Origin: Temnopleurus reevesii
Lineage: Eukaryota; Echinodermata; Echinoidea; Temnopleuroida; Temnopleuridae
NCBI GenBank assembly: GCA_036244855.1
Contig: BQKZ01003040.1
Location: 51,758-69,810, forward strand
DNA length: 18,053 nucleotides
Direction: 5' to 3'
This document shows positions 1 through 8,964 of the stretch, in pieces. The notes beneath the pieces are model-generated. The model worked only from the letters and a program-made list of their open reading frames with translations. It was not told the origin of the DNA and ran no database searches. The position numbers and the translations under genes were made by a program. Each line of letters opens with the position of its first letter. The first letter of the stretch is position 1.

Positions 1-661
1 AATTTCTTTCAAACTCACAGTGTGTAGCTCAATTAGGTATAAGCATGTGAGGAAGAACTTATGAGATTTTGGGTTCGTGGGGTCAAAGGTGGCAGTGCCC
101 AAAATTTGTAAAATGTTTTTGATTTCTGATGGCATGGAACAAGCCGTACATATCTTTCGGATTGCGTGATGGCGGAGGCATAAATTTCGACCGTGCGCGG
201 TCGAGGATTCATCTAGTTTTTCTTTCAACCATTGCGCAACTTTTGAGACCAAAACTGCTATGCATGGATATGCGGATCAAACGTCATGCACGTTTGAAAA
301 AAAATAAGTATTCATCAAGCCGAAAATGTATCAAAAACAAGATTTCCAGCACAAAGTCAAAGTGAAATGTGTATTCAGTCAAAATTCATAAATTTATAAC
401 TATTTATTTTCACTCTTGATGATGATAATTGGTTATTTTCACCACATTTATGATTAAAAATGAATCGTCAAAGATTTTCATACAATAAAAAACAGTAAAA
501 TACATAAGAAACTGTCAAAACAGTTAAATACATAAGGAAGAGAAAATTCTGCTGGTGGTGTTGTGACATATATTGTGGAGGTTCAATCACCCCACCCACC
601 CCCTTTCACTCTTAGAGTAGGGTATAACCTCTTTTTCCCCCTCTTTCTTGCTTCTTCTCAG
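1..661 (+). other. MYG1: 3' part of the last MYG1 intron
   Basis: No upstream MYG1 exon is recognisable here, so the intron runs off the left edge. Its 3' end is a strong pyrimidine tract (about 628-659) followed by AG at 660-661. A 7-bp perfect hairpin (TCGACCG, loop TGCG) sits at 187-204. Otherwise the sequence is AT-rich and non-coding; the short open frames in it match no family I recognise. Confidence 0.6.
20..95 (+). repeat. Weak tRNA-like (possible SINE) sequence
   Basis: The stretch TAGCTCAATTAGGTATAAGC resembles a polymerase III A box (tRNA D-arm). GGGTTCGTGGGGTC about 40 bases later resembles a B box (T-arm). The spacing fits a degenerate tRNA pseudogene or the head of a tRNA-derived SINE. 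The cloverleaf stems are not clearly preserved, so a functional tRNA is unlikely. It lies in the intron before the last MYG1 exon. Confidence 0.25.
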
Positions 662-836
662 GCTTTCACTCCCCGAGCAATGGCGCGGTGTACGAGACGA
701 TGCACTCAGCGAACTCTCTGGAATCTACGGGTGTATCTTCGTACATGCCTCGGGCTTCATTGGCGGGAATAAATCTAAAGAGGGCGCTCTACAGATGGCT
801 CGAAAATCACTCCAAATGAGCCAGGAGATGGATTGA
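662..836 (+). CDS. MYG1: MYG1 exonuclease, C-terminal exon
   Basis: This exon encodes the last 57 residues of MYG1 (UPF0160 family), a DHH-superfamily 3'-5' RNA exonuclease reported in nucleus and mitochondria. The call rests on the family's conserved C-terminus: LPEQWRG, then DDALSELSGIYGCIFVHAS, then GFIGGNKSKEGALQMAR. Animal MYG1 proteins have LPEPWRGLRDEAL and GCIFVHASGFIGG at this place. The exon begins after a CT-rich tract and AG at 660-661, in phase 2 (the first base completes a split codon), and ends with TGA at 834-836. The catalytic DHH domain is encoded upstream, outside the window, so only the C-terminal tail can be judged. The reading frame is intact with no sign of decay. It faces the ILVBL gene tail to tail. 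Confidence 0.92.
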
Positions 837-2547
837 AGACATCGTAGAGCATTTCAAGCTACATCTGCATTCCTTATGTGTTCTGCTTGATTCATGTCAG
901 GGGCGCTCAAAAGTTGTAGCTGATATCACTTGTGTATCACGAAGCTTAGCTCTCGGACATCCTTCATTTTCGGCTGACATTAACCCATTGACCACTGTAC
1001 GTGCAGAAAGTCAATGGGGATTGCAGAATTCAGTAGTCAATGGGTTAAATTCCTCTGTGAAATGCAAGACACAAAAATTGGACAAAATATACAGTGCCAG
1101 GCACTTGCAGACAAGCAACATTTTCCTGCGCATTTTAGATATTGCACTGGGCAACGGCAAATTTGTAGTCTATGTTTTTATCCAATTTTTGGTGAATATG
1201 ATGTGCTGAACCAAAAATATGACATGGGTTTTGCTCAATCAGGTCAAGTGTTTGAGCTATCCCACTTTTTGTTAAGTTTTTTTTTATATAGACGCATGTT
1301 TAGATAATTTTAGAAGGTGTTGGCTGGGTAAAATGCTATGTTTGATTTCATCATTTTTATTGGGAGTGGTTTTATCACTGACAAAAAGTATTTAGGTCTA
1401 ATAGTTCTCATGAAATATGTTGAAAATGGATCTATTTGAAACAGCGGAATCTCTAAATTGTTCTAATATTTGCTATAGAAACCACACCAATATTTAGATT
1501 TGGAGGATTCATGGCCTTATACTGATCCCATTCCAACGTTATAACTTAGGACTAGACCTGAATACATCTTGTCAATAACATAAACATTTTCAGTCGGAAT
1601 GATCATGCGAGATGGCATTTTATCCCACTAAGGACATACGGGGATGGCAAAAAAAAGTTGACTGGATTTAGTGCATCCTGTGCATGATAAATAAAATACC
1701 GGGTAGCTCAAAAGTTGCAGACAAAATTTGAAAAAGTAAAATATTGTTGACAAGTGTTATTGTACCCTAAATGCAAAGAAAGGATTCACAAATTAAGTAT
1801 TACAGTACTCTGCTATCACATTGTGTTCAGCATACTGGTGCTATTCTTGGTACGTGTACAAATGCTTTTGCATGTTTGCTCATAAATGTTGGGCATTATT
1901 ATGGCATAACACACTGCAATCACGGCATTATAATGAATATGAGCAAGAAGCACCTAAAAATCATGTGAGGACAAATTCGAAGAACCATGTGCGCACCATA
2001 GAGCCATGCTGCTAATTCACTGCCGTGATGCTCAGACAGCAAAGTGCAGTATTGTGTTTCATATAGGTGTTTGTAGAAGTATGTACAACTCTACAAACGA
2101 CTGGGTGACCCTTTCGTACATTCAAACATAAGTCATATGTAGATCTAGGCACAGCTTTAAGAACTACAGCCTAGGGTCCTGTGACTCAAAAGCGGTATGA
2201 TAGATTGAAAATTAATTGTATCTCTGTGGTAAATGGTTTGTCATAGACTTATGATTAATATTTATTGTAAGTTTAATAGCATCTTTTATGTTACAGAACA
2301 GAGAAACTGGACAAAGTAGACAACTCTCCATTCAAGTTCATCAAATTGTTTTCCTGTCATTCAGTAAACATATTTGACATCTCTGCCTCCCCTATAGCAT
2401 ATCGGTTCTACATTTCTTCACATAAAAACTGGGAAGCAAATATATTTTGTTTGTGACATTTAATGATGATTATGCATTGAAATTTTAATGTTTTCCATCA
2501 GTAGTCCAATGGTTTATGCTAGGCAATTGTAAGAGGGGGACCTTTTG
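837..2547. other. Intergenic DNA downstream of MYG1
   Basis: I see no conserved coding sequence here. A possible poly(A) signal AATAAA for MYG1 is at 1690-1695, about 850 bases past the stop. That distance is long, so the assignment is weak. One TTAA-flanked mini-element lies at 984-1044. Fragments with GCTCAAAAGTTG at about 905 and 1707 resemble the end of the GGGGTGTTGCTCAAAA family found further right. Confidence 0.5.
984..1044. mobile_element. 61-bp piggyBac-like mini-MITE with TTAA flanks
   Basis: The element starts CCCATTGACCACTG and ends with CAGTAGTCAATGGG, whose reverse complement is CCCATTGACTACTG (13 of 14 match). It is bounded on both sides by TTAA (980-983 and 1045-1048). TTAA target duplication and CCC-starting termini are hallmarks of the piggyBac superfamily. 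It is far too small to encode anything, so it would be a non-autonomous derivative. A simple hairpin cannot be excluded. Confidence 0.5.
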
Positions 2548-2549
2548 TA

Positions 2550-2727
2550 CAGTGAAACCTCTTTATAACGAGGTCCTTGGGACCTTGAACATTTCTTTGT
2601 TATATCAGGTTCCTCACTATATCAGGGTAAAAAACAAAGAACTATAAAAAGCTTAGACCAATAAAATCACCTTGTTATAACAGGTATCTCGCTGTATCCG
2701 ATCTCTTTATAACGAGGTTTGATTGCA
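2550..2727 (+). mobile_element. TACAGT-family MITE, 178-bp form
   Basis: The element begins after a TA with CAGTGAAACCTCTTTATAAC and ends with a degenerate inverse of the same terminus (CTCTTTATAACGAGGTTTGA, then TTG). Terminal CAGT with TA flanks is typical of pogo/Tigger-type Tc1/mariner elements; that assignment is inference. Inside it carries repeated TTATAACGAGG-like blocks. A shorter relative is at 5048-5147. Confidence 0.6.
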
Positions 2728-3146
2728 TTGTTTCAGGGAGTATGTATTTTTTTCAGGGAGCAAGGAATAGAAATTTGTGTATTTTGTCTTATTCCCTTTT
2801 CTGAAGATTTTACAATGTAGCATCCTTATGGCTAAAATGTTGAACCAAATTTTTTTCTAATGAAATAAAATGGAAATCTGTGCAGATCCCCATTGATTAA
2901 TGATATCAAAATCTATGGGGATCATTAATGATCATGTTTTTTAATGAAACAAAGTGCATCAACCTCGCCTATGGGATATCTTTTACACTGGGGCCATTGT
3001 AAGTGTACATGTATGTGACATGTATAACCAGAAAATTGGACTTGTGGAACAAAATTTTACTTTGATACTGGAAGCCTTGTATTCTATTCATACGTTTAAT
3101 CTCATAATTCATGACCTGTGACTCATTGCCTTACAAAAAAACTCTT
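2728..3146. other. Intergenic DNA, no gene seen
   Basis: No conserved coding signal is present. The only visible structure is a compact imperfect inverted repeat around 2886-2932, where GATCCCCAT pairs with ATGGGGATC, flanked by two ATTAATGAT blocks. Its role is unknown. Confidence 0.4.
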
Positions 3147-3148
3147 TA

Positions 3149-3323
3149 GGGGTGTTGCTCAAAAGTTACAATTGATCGCAAATTGCAGTTGATCAGAACG
3201 TGCCAATCAAATTCATTGTTTCATGCACGTCTTGTTAAATGCGCATAGCGTGCGCGAATGAAAATGCGCGTTACAATTTGTAAACTTGCAGTCGGTTTGC
3301 AGTTGATTTTGAGCAACACCCCC
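3149..3323. mobile_element. MITE, GGGGTGTTGCTCAAAA family, copy 1
   Basis: The left end GGGGTGTTGCTCAAAA and the reverse complement of the right end (GGGGGTGTTGCTCAAAA) are inverted repeats, flanked by TA on each side (3147-3148 and 3324-3325). The interior holds a further inverted arrangement of TTGCAGTTGAT motifs and a central GCGCATAGCGTGCGCGAATG. Three more copies at 6339, 6519 and 7526 show it is a dispersed family. I do not recognise its superfamily. Confidence 0.65.
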
Positions 3324-3459
3324 TATGACTCATCATACGGTAGCTCGTCATCACGGCAAATATTAATGGGTAAGGATTTTGCATTACCTCAGCCTAGCTA
3401 GTATAATGTGTATATCTGAATATTCATACATGTACTATGTTTTGTCCCATAAAGTATTA

Positions 3460-3630
3460 CAGTGCAAACTGATTAAAGAGATCTGATAACAAAATACCTT
3501 TATATAAAGAGGTACAAAATCTGGTCCAAGCCGCTCTTAATAACTTTTTTAACTTTGCTATAAAGAGATTACTGCTGTAACAAGGTATTTTTGATGGTCC
3601 GAAGCACTTTGTTATACTGAGTTTCCACTG
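3460..3630 (-). mobile_element. TACAGTGGAA-family MITE, uninterrupted copy
   Basis: Read on the minus strand it begins CAGTGGAAACTCAGTATAAC and ends with a degraded inverse of that terminus, with TA on both sides. It aligns along its length with the outer element at 4898-5178: both contain GGACCATCAAAA, then CTTGTTA, then GGACCAGATT and GTACCTCTTTA. Unlike that copy it has no internal insertion, so it serves as an empty-site reference. Confidence 0.65.
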
Positions 3631-3796
3631 TAGTCATTATGCGGGTGTATTTCATATTGCATTTGTCATGTTGCTGTAATTTTGTGATATCAAAATTAAA
3701 AGCTTCGCTTTTGTTGTAATCCCTGAGTGTGTTGTAAGCTTCTGTCTGCAGAGCAAGCGCCAATGTTCATATTAAAATAGAAAGCAAATACAGGTA

Positions 3797-3972
3797 CACT
3801 TGTAACTCTGCCTAAGTCGAATCTGTTGGGACCACAAAATTCTGTTCGACTTATGAGAATTTCGACTTAGAAGAGGCTAATAACACTGGTTTTGTATGAT
3901 TTGTTCCAGAAAATCACATCGACTTAGGCAATTATTCAACTTAGACAAGTTCGACTTAGGCAGAGTTGACTG
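3797..3972. mobile_element. MITE with CTCTGCCTAAGTCGAA termini
   Basis: Left end AACTCTGCCTAAGTCGAA and right end TTCGACTTAGGCAGAGTTGA are inverted repeats with TACA/TGTA at the outer edges. Several internal copies of the TCGACTTA motif occur. The TA-flanked CAGT-type ends again suggest a pogo/Tigger-like non-autonomous element. No coding sequence is present. Confidence 0.6.
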
Positions 3973-4050
3973 TAGTAGAGAGAAAAGAATTTATAATATG
4001 ATGAAGAATGAAAAAAATGCAAAAAAATGGTTGGCTGAGGGAGGGAAAGT

Positions 4051-4268
4051 TCAAGGTATGAAAGAGAGAAAAGGGCAGAGGAAAGAACAGGTGAGAGAGA
4101 GAGAGAGAAGGGGCAAGAGAGAAGGGGCACGAGAGAGAGAGAGAGAAGGGGAGAGGAGGGGCGAGATAGAGAGCATGGGAGAGAGAAGGGATGAGAGAGA
4201 AAGGAGGGGCAAGAGAGAAGGGGCGAGAGAAAGGCAAAGAGAGAGGGTAACAAGACAAAGAAGAGAGT
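4051..4268. repeat. GA-rich low-complexity tract
   Basis: About 220 bases consist mostly of AGAG and GAAGGGGC-type purine repeats on the + strand. The long open frames it creates (Arg/Glu-rich one way, Ser/Leu/Pro-rich the other) are by-products of the repeat and have no support as genes. Confidence 0.85.
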
Positions 4269-4544
4269 AGTAACAGAGCAAGGCAGGAATAGAAAAGGCC
4301 AACGAAAATTGTTTTGATGCCTAAAAAAATGACTTAATGTCGCCAGTCAGTCAGGAAAAGCTTACTTTTTTGTAACATATTTCTTAAATTTTTGTAACAA
4401 ATTTTCATGTAGAAAATAAAGCCTTAAATGGAATGAGCGCATGTATAACATTTTTTGAGGGGGACATGGAAGGCCTGAATGGAAGAACTATATTTCTGAG
4501 AGGAAAAGTGAGATGGTTCAAGATCACTTGACATACAAGCTCTC

Positions 4545-4676
4545 GTTATAAAAAGGTCATTGTCATAGTCCCATTTCTTAATATTTTACTGTATGTCGGC
4601 CCTGATATAGCAATGTTTCAATGTAAAGAGGTAATCTCTCTGGTCCCAAGGACCTCGTTATAATGAGGTTAGACTG
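4545..4676 (-). mobile_element. TACAGT-family MITE, diverged fragment
   Basis: On the minus strand it begins TACAGTCTAACCTCATTATA, continues ACGAGGTCCTTGGGACC, and is followed by TACCTCTTTACATTG. This matches the termini and first block of the elements at 2550 and 4898. The other end (near CTCGTTATAAAAAGGTC at about 4543) is poorly kept, so the left boundary is approximate. Confidence 0.5.
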
Positions 4677-4897
4677 TACAAAGCAAAGGAAGGCATATTT
4701 TTTTTTAATTACTTTCAATGATTTATTAAATTCAATACAAAAATGCACTTCTTACATATACAAGACACATACATGTAAATCTTCATGATAGAACATAACA
4801 CTTAGAAGTTTTCTCAGTGGACCAAGCACAATTTAATACATTTATTTTGAAAAAGATATGAATTATCTCAAGACCTATTGTCTTTGAAGACAAAATA

Positions 4898-5178
4898 CAG
4901 TGGAAGCTCAGTATAACAAGTCCTTGGGACCATCAAAATTACCTTGTTAAAACAATAATCTCTGTATATCACAGTTAAAGAACAATAAGTTATAAAGAGC
5001 TGATGGGACCAGATTGTGTACCTCTTTACAACATATATTTTGTTATACAGTGAAACCTCTTTATAACGAGGTCCTTGGGACCATAAAAATTAGCTTGTTA
5101 TAACAAGTTTCTCGCTATATCCGACCTCTTTATAACAAGTTCCACTGTATCAGATTTCTTTATACTGAGCATCCGCTG
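4898..5178 (+). mobile_element. TACAGTGGAA-family MITE carrying a nested MITE
   Basis: The outer ends are TACAGTGGAAGCTCAGTATA on the left and, reverse-complemented, TACAGCGGATGCTCAGTATA on the right, with TA outside. The body matches the element at 3460-3630 but is interrupted at 5048-5147 by a second element. Without the insertion it would be about 179 bp, close to the uninterrupted copy. Confidence 0.7.
5048..5147 (+). mobile_element. 100-bp nested MITE
   Basis: It starts CAGTGAAACCTCTTTATAAC and ends, reverse-complemented, CAGTGGAACTTGTTATAAAG, with TA at 5046-5047 and 5148-5149. It is made of the two ends of the 178-bp type at 2550-2727 with about 75 bases of the middle missing. It lies inside the element at 4898-5178. 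Confidence 0.7.
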
Positions 5179-5184
5179 TATAAA

Positions 5185-5593
5185 AGTCAATACATGTGTG
5201 ATCTATCACATTGAAATAAGACATATTAAGTCGATTTTACCTTTTCTGTTCTTTTCTCCGATTCCTCATTGCATAATATTTAATCTAAGATATTGATCGA
5301 CTTCATACACAAAGTCTTGAATGAGAAAATGTTCATGATTTTGTGCAAAAGTACAGGCAAGTCATATTATTAAAATAACATAAACTTAGATGATTGGATA
5401 ATTAAATAATTCTTAAAACATCTCGACAACCTACTGGAGCATGTAACCCCTTACAAATTAATGGAATTTTGTGGCTCGATGAACACTTTTAGATATTATG
5501 AAAGCTCTCTAATGCTAATTGAAATAATTCTTGCCTTATCCCAACATGAATAAACACTGATTGACAGTGATTTACAGAGAAGCTGTGAAAAAA
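5185..5593. other. Intergenic DNA, no feature seen
   Basis: AT-rich sequence without recognisable coding, repeat or RNA signal. Confidence 0.4.
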
Positions 5594-5599
5594 ATCACA

Positions 5600-5677
5600 G
5601 ACATTCTCGGGTAGGAATCGAACCCACAATCTCCTGATGACTAGACAGGTGTCTTACTAGAGACCACTGAGAACCAA
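5600..5677 (-). repeat. tRNA-derived SINE or tRNA pseudogene
   Basis: On the minus strand TTCTCAGTGGTCTCTAGTAA gives an A-box-like segment. CAGGAGATTGTGGGTTCGAT followed by TCC gives a good B box (GGTTCGATTCC at about 5614-5624). The order, spacing and the ...ACCCGAGAA ending after the B box follow a tRNA. The anticodon stem is not convincing. A tRNA-derived SINE head is the likeliest reading. Confidence 0.45.
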
Positions 5678-5867
5678 GGTGGCAGGCTCGATTCGTGCTA
5701 TAGCAGCAGGTACTGCGTAAATATCAATTAAATGATTTTTGTGTTGGGTATATGCTGTTATATGCTCACATTTTAACTGATCACATGAAAAAAACTGAAT
5801 GGAATTCTTTGATATACATTCATTTTTGTCAAAATGATGGACAAACTGGAGAATAAAGGACAAACTA

Positions 5868-5971
5868 CAGTCAAACCTGTCTATAGTGGCCACTGTCTAT
5901 AAAGGCCACCTGTCTACAGTGGCCACTTTTTCTGTTTCCCTTGGGGTGGCCTCTGTAGACACATTTGACGG
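5868..5971. mobile_element. 104-bp MITE with TA flanks
   Basis: Left terminus CAGTCAAACCTGTCTATAGT then GGCCAC pairs with the reverse complement of the right end, CCGTCAAATGTGTCTACAGA then GGCCAC, matching at 21 of 26 positions. TA lies at 5866-5867 and 5972-5973. Three short direct repeats of a TCTAYAGTGGCCAC type occur inside. It is non-coding and of Tc1/mariner-like (pogo) style by its ends. Confidence 0.65.
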
Positions 5972-5973
5972 TA

Positions 5974-6338
5974 CTAGTAAAAGTGGGAAAATTTAAAATC
6001 AAGGGAGAATTTGTAATAATGAACTGGAACAGTAGATCTCCCACTTAAATCACAAAATTTCTTTTACAAAATCATAAGATTAAATAAATAAATTCAAATC
6101 AAACCATGGCAAAAATATATACACACAAAATCATATCAAGTAAACGAGGACAACAAAAATTAAAAGAACACAAAAACTTGGACAGATTCGAGTGGTCCAA
6201 ACATACATGTAAAATGTATTTCTATTTGACTTGGAAAGAATACCCACACATGGTATAAATGATCTGAATGGTCTATTCTCTTACAAAGACGTACTAGTGA
6301 CACTGATTTTGATAAGTCAGTGCAACTTTATAGTCTAA
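5974..6338. other. Intergenic DNA, no feature seen
   Basis: AT-rich sequence; nothing recognisable on either strand. Confidence 0.4.
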
Positions 6339-6516
6339 AAGAGTGTTGCTAGAAAGTTGAGATCAATTGCAAGTTGCAGTAGATTGGTGCATTCCAGTCA
6401 AAATCATTGTTTCATGCGCGTCTCGTAAAATGCGCATACCTTGCGCGAATGAAAATGTGCATTACAATTTGCAAAGTTGCAGTTGATTTACAGTTGATTT
6501 TGAACAACATCCCCCT
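6339..6516. mobile_element. MITE, GGGGTGTTGCTCAAAA family, copy 2
   Basis: It aligns end to end with the copy at 3149: GAGTGTTGCTAGAAAGTTGA at the left, TTTCATGCGCGTCTCGTAAA in the middle, and TTGATTTTGAACAACATCCC at the right. It lies directly against copy 3. Confidence 0.6.
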
Positions 6517-6518
6517 GA

Positions 6519-6732
6519 GGGTGTGTTGCTAAAAAGTTGCAATCAATTACAAGTACTAGTTGATCAGCACACACTAATTAAAATAATTGCTTCCTGTACC
6601 AATAAAAAAAATTGTAGTTTCATTTGAGTCTTGTTAGAAGTGCAGACCATGCACAAATAAAAATGCATGTATCAATTTGCAACCAATTTGCAGTTCATTT
6701 GCAATAGATCACCACTTTCTAGAAACACCTTC
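6519..6732. mobile_element. MITE, GGGGTGTTGCTCAAAA family, copy 3 (diverged)
   Basis: It begins GGTGTGTTGCTAAAAAGTTG, two bases after copy 2, and shows the same internal order (GTTGATCAGCACAC, TTTCATTTGAGTCTTGTTAG, AATTTGCAACCAATTTGCAG). It has a longer middle and a worn right end (GAAACACCTTCTAAG). Confidence 0.5.
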
Positions 6733-7029
6733 TAAGATTGAAATACACTTTCATGGAGATTTAAACCCTGCATGACTATCAAAACCACATCAATGATGAA
6801 TTAACTTATTTGCATAGCTCACAAAGTATTGACACATAATTATATGAAAATGCAGATTTATAATACAGCAGTCTATTTTGTGCAAGCATCACATTTGTTG
6901 ACACATCTTCTCTACTCCATTGGTCTGATCAATTTTAGTGTTAAAGTGTAGCACACTGCATTGTCTAAATGTCTCAAAATGTTGCGTCTCACATGTTTGA
7001 AAATGACCACATAACAAACATACCATTCT

Positions 7030-7319
7030 GGGCCCCGTAATATAAAGCTTTGCGATTAAAGGGATTGAAAATGGATCAATATCACATTTCAAATAACTTT
7101 TGAATGGATTATCCGATTTAGCTCAAATTTTCAGTTTGTTCATCTTATTTTTCTTCATTTAATGATAGCAAGTTAATGTCTGAGTGTAGTTCCCCTTTAA
7201 TTGCTAATATGCGAGCGATTAATATCAATCGCAAGTCTATGGCAAATCATGTACTAAAGTTTGCAAAAGTTAGCAAAATCAAATAGCGATTGATCGGAAA
7301 CCTTTATGTTACGGGGCCC
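7030..7319. mobile_element. 290-bp MITE with GGGCCCCGTAA termini
   Basis: The left end GGGCCCCGTAATATAAAG and the reverse complement of the right end GGGCCCCGTAACATAAAG differ at one of 18 positions. Weaker pairing continues for about ten more bases on each side. The interior is AT-rich and non-coding. No clear target duplication is visible, so I do not assign a superfamily. Confidence 0.6.
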
Positions 7320-7525
7320 TGGAGATCAATACCGGACAGACTCATGCATTGAAGACAATGAGGCAATGGCTTGTTTGTGAAAATGGCTTGTCCTCCAAAA
7401 TGAAGGATAAATGCTAAACAAACAATAATCTCGAGAAATATTGCATCATCATTCTTGATCAGCACCTGGCAAGATAATTCATCTTTGATATCAAACCCGT
7501 CCACTTCAACAAAAATTTGGTCTAT

Positions 7526-7703
7526 GAGGGTGTTGTTCAAAAGTTGTAATTGATAGCAAGTTGAAGTTTATCGGAACATGCCAATCAAAATAATTGTTTC
7601 ATGTGCGTCTTGTTAAATGCACATACTGTGCACGAATGAAAATGCACATTACAATTATGCAAAGTTGCAGTTGATTTGCAGTTGATTTTGAACAACACCC
7701 CTT
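7526..7703. mobile_element. MITE, GGGGTGTTGCTCAAAA family, copy 4
   Basis: It runs from GAGGGTGTTGTTCAAAAGTT to TTTTGAACAACACCCCTTT, with the shared internal block TTTCATGTGCGTCTTGTTAA. It is close to copy 1 over its full length. Confidence 0.6.
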
Positions 7704-8586
7704 TGATACGAATATCAATTTGTAAACTACTTCATAAAATTTCAGAAATATCTGTAACACTATTTGATGTGATGAACTCAACGTAGCTGGCAAACACACA
7801 CAAAATAATTTGAAAATGTCTCTCAATCAAAGTTCATGATTGTTCAAAAACTCTAAGAACAAAACAATTCAGGAATGTTCAAAGAAGTATACAAATAATG
7901 AGTGCCTGATGACACTGGATCACACCAAATTTGATTGAATGATTGATATCTGTTGCACAAACATCCAGGCATCCTACATCCGTTATATATCATGACATTT
8001 AAAGAAAACAAAATCAGTTTAACTCAATCCACGTTTGCTTCGCTTCAATTAACATCGGTTCGCCCGTTTCCTTAGCACTTTTGCACAGATTTGCTTGTGT
8101 ACAGTTCCCATATGGAACATGTGCACCCCGTAAATAATGCAACATACAGGGTGTTTACGGGTGAATGCACAAAGAGTTAATCATGGTATCATAGTTACGA
8201 TTGCTTCACCCCCAAACAGCTCCTTGATTATCCCATTCAAGACAGTAATTTGTTAACATCAGAATTCAATCACTATTTCTTTCTAGAATTGGCAACACTA
8301 ATAATTTTAATTATCTATTTACCACAGTCCAATAGTACATTGTAGCCACATTGAATTTCCAACATCGAAAAATGTATAGAAGAGTGAAAAAGTTGCCAAT
8401 TTACAGGGGAAAATAAATGATTTTTAAATGTTTACTGTGTTGCCAATCAAAGGATCTCTGAAAATTTTAGTGATTATTTCCATTTCAAAATTCTCTATTA
8501 CATCAAATAGCAAATGGGGACAAAATAGTAATAATCAGTTTTTGTGCAGAATTTTTGTTTGTCTTTCCGCTGATGTATATGGTGTA
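7704..8586. other. Intergenic DNA downstream of ILVBL
   Basis: No gene is recognised. One imperfect hairpin at 8121-8170 pairs CCCGTAAA with TTTACGGG and GTGCA with TGCAC. The rest is AT-rich, low-information sequence. Confidence 0.4.
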
Positions 8587-8592
8587 TTTATT
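8587..8592 (-). promoter_or_regulatory. ILVBL: Candidate ILVBL poly(A) signal
   Basis: TTTATT on the + strand is AATAAA on the minus strand, about 190 bases past the ILVBL stop codon and just beyond the 3' UTR MITE. Position and orientation are right for a polyadenylation signal; use is inferred, not shown. Confidence 0.4.
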
Positions 8593-8613
8593 AGATCATT
8601 GCATCAAAACCAT

Positions 8614-8773
8614 CCTGGGTGGTGTTTCATTGAGTTACGAAAGAATTTAAGAACGACTTTACGCACTACTGGTATCGGTTCTTGTGCTGAAAATCTTATA
8701 CGCGTATTACACTTGTCAACATACTTATAGTCTTACGTAACTGTAAGAACAATTTGGTGAAACGCCGCCCTGG
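8614..8773. mobile_element. MITE in the ILVBL 3' UTR
   Basis: The termini CCTGGGTGGTGTTTCA and, reverse-complemented, CCAGGGCGGCGTTTCA match at 13 of 16 positions. The element is 160 bp and non-coding. Its edge is five bases from the ILVBL stop codon, so it supplies almost the whole 3' UTR up to the candidate poly(A) signal. No clear target duplication is seen. Confidence 0.6.
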
Positions 8774-8778
8774 AGGAA

Positions 8779-8964
8779 TTAAACTGATATTGATCCATTC
8801 CTGAAGTCCGTCTTTCCGATGAAGCAGTTTATGAGTACAGATTTCCCTTCCTTACTCAGTTTCTGCGCCCCTTCAAGCTTCTGGCGAACCTCGTCCTTCG
8901 TCTCATTCGTGAGTTTGATTCCGACGCCCCCAAGACCTTCGACACATGTGTCATAGTTACAGAA
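8779..8964 (-). CDS. ILVBL: ILVBL last exon
   Basis: It encodes the last 61 residues and the TAA stop. It begins in phase 0 after TTTCCCTCACAG and reads [15 protein letters not shown], ending [20 protein letters not shown]. The animal ILVBL C-terminus (VVNILIGRTDFRDGSIAV) is the close match. It continues LA from the previous exon, matching the family's LAYTDYHKAAMGLGARG. A partial copy of its start lies just upstream in gene order. Confidence 0.95.
   Translation of the reverse strand, partial: FCNYDTCVEGLGGVGIKLTNETKDEVRQKLEGAQKLSKEGKSVLINCFIGKTDFRNGSISV

Noticed and set aside
129..365. 78-codon + strand frame in the MYG1 intron
   Set aside because: No resemblance to MYG1 or another family that I recognise, and it lies before a clear acceptor site.
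563..772. + strand frame overlapping the MYG1 exon
   Set aside because: It is another frame over the MYG1 exon; the frame ending at 836 carries the conserved residues.
3896..4302. Arg/Glu-rich and Ser/Leu/Pro-rich frames on both strands
   Set aside because: All lie on the GA-rich repeat and have no family resemblance; the composition alone keeps the frames open.
8428..8730. 100-codon + strand frame near the ILVBL 3' end
   Set aside because: It runs into the MITE at 8614-8773 and lies on the opposite strand to the ILVBL 3' UTR; no conserved residues are seen.
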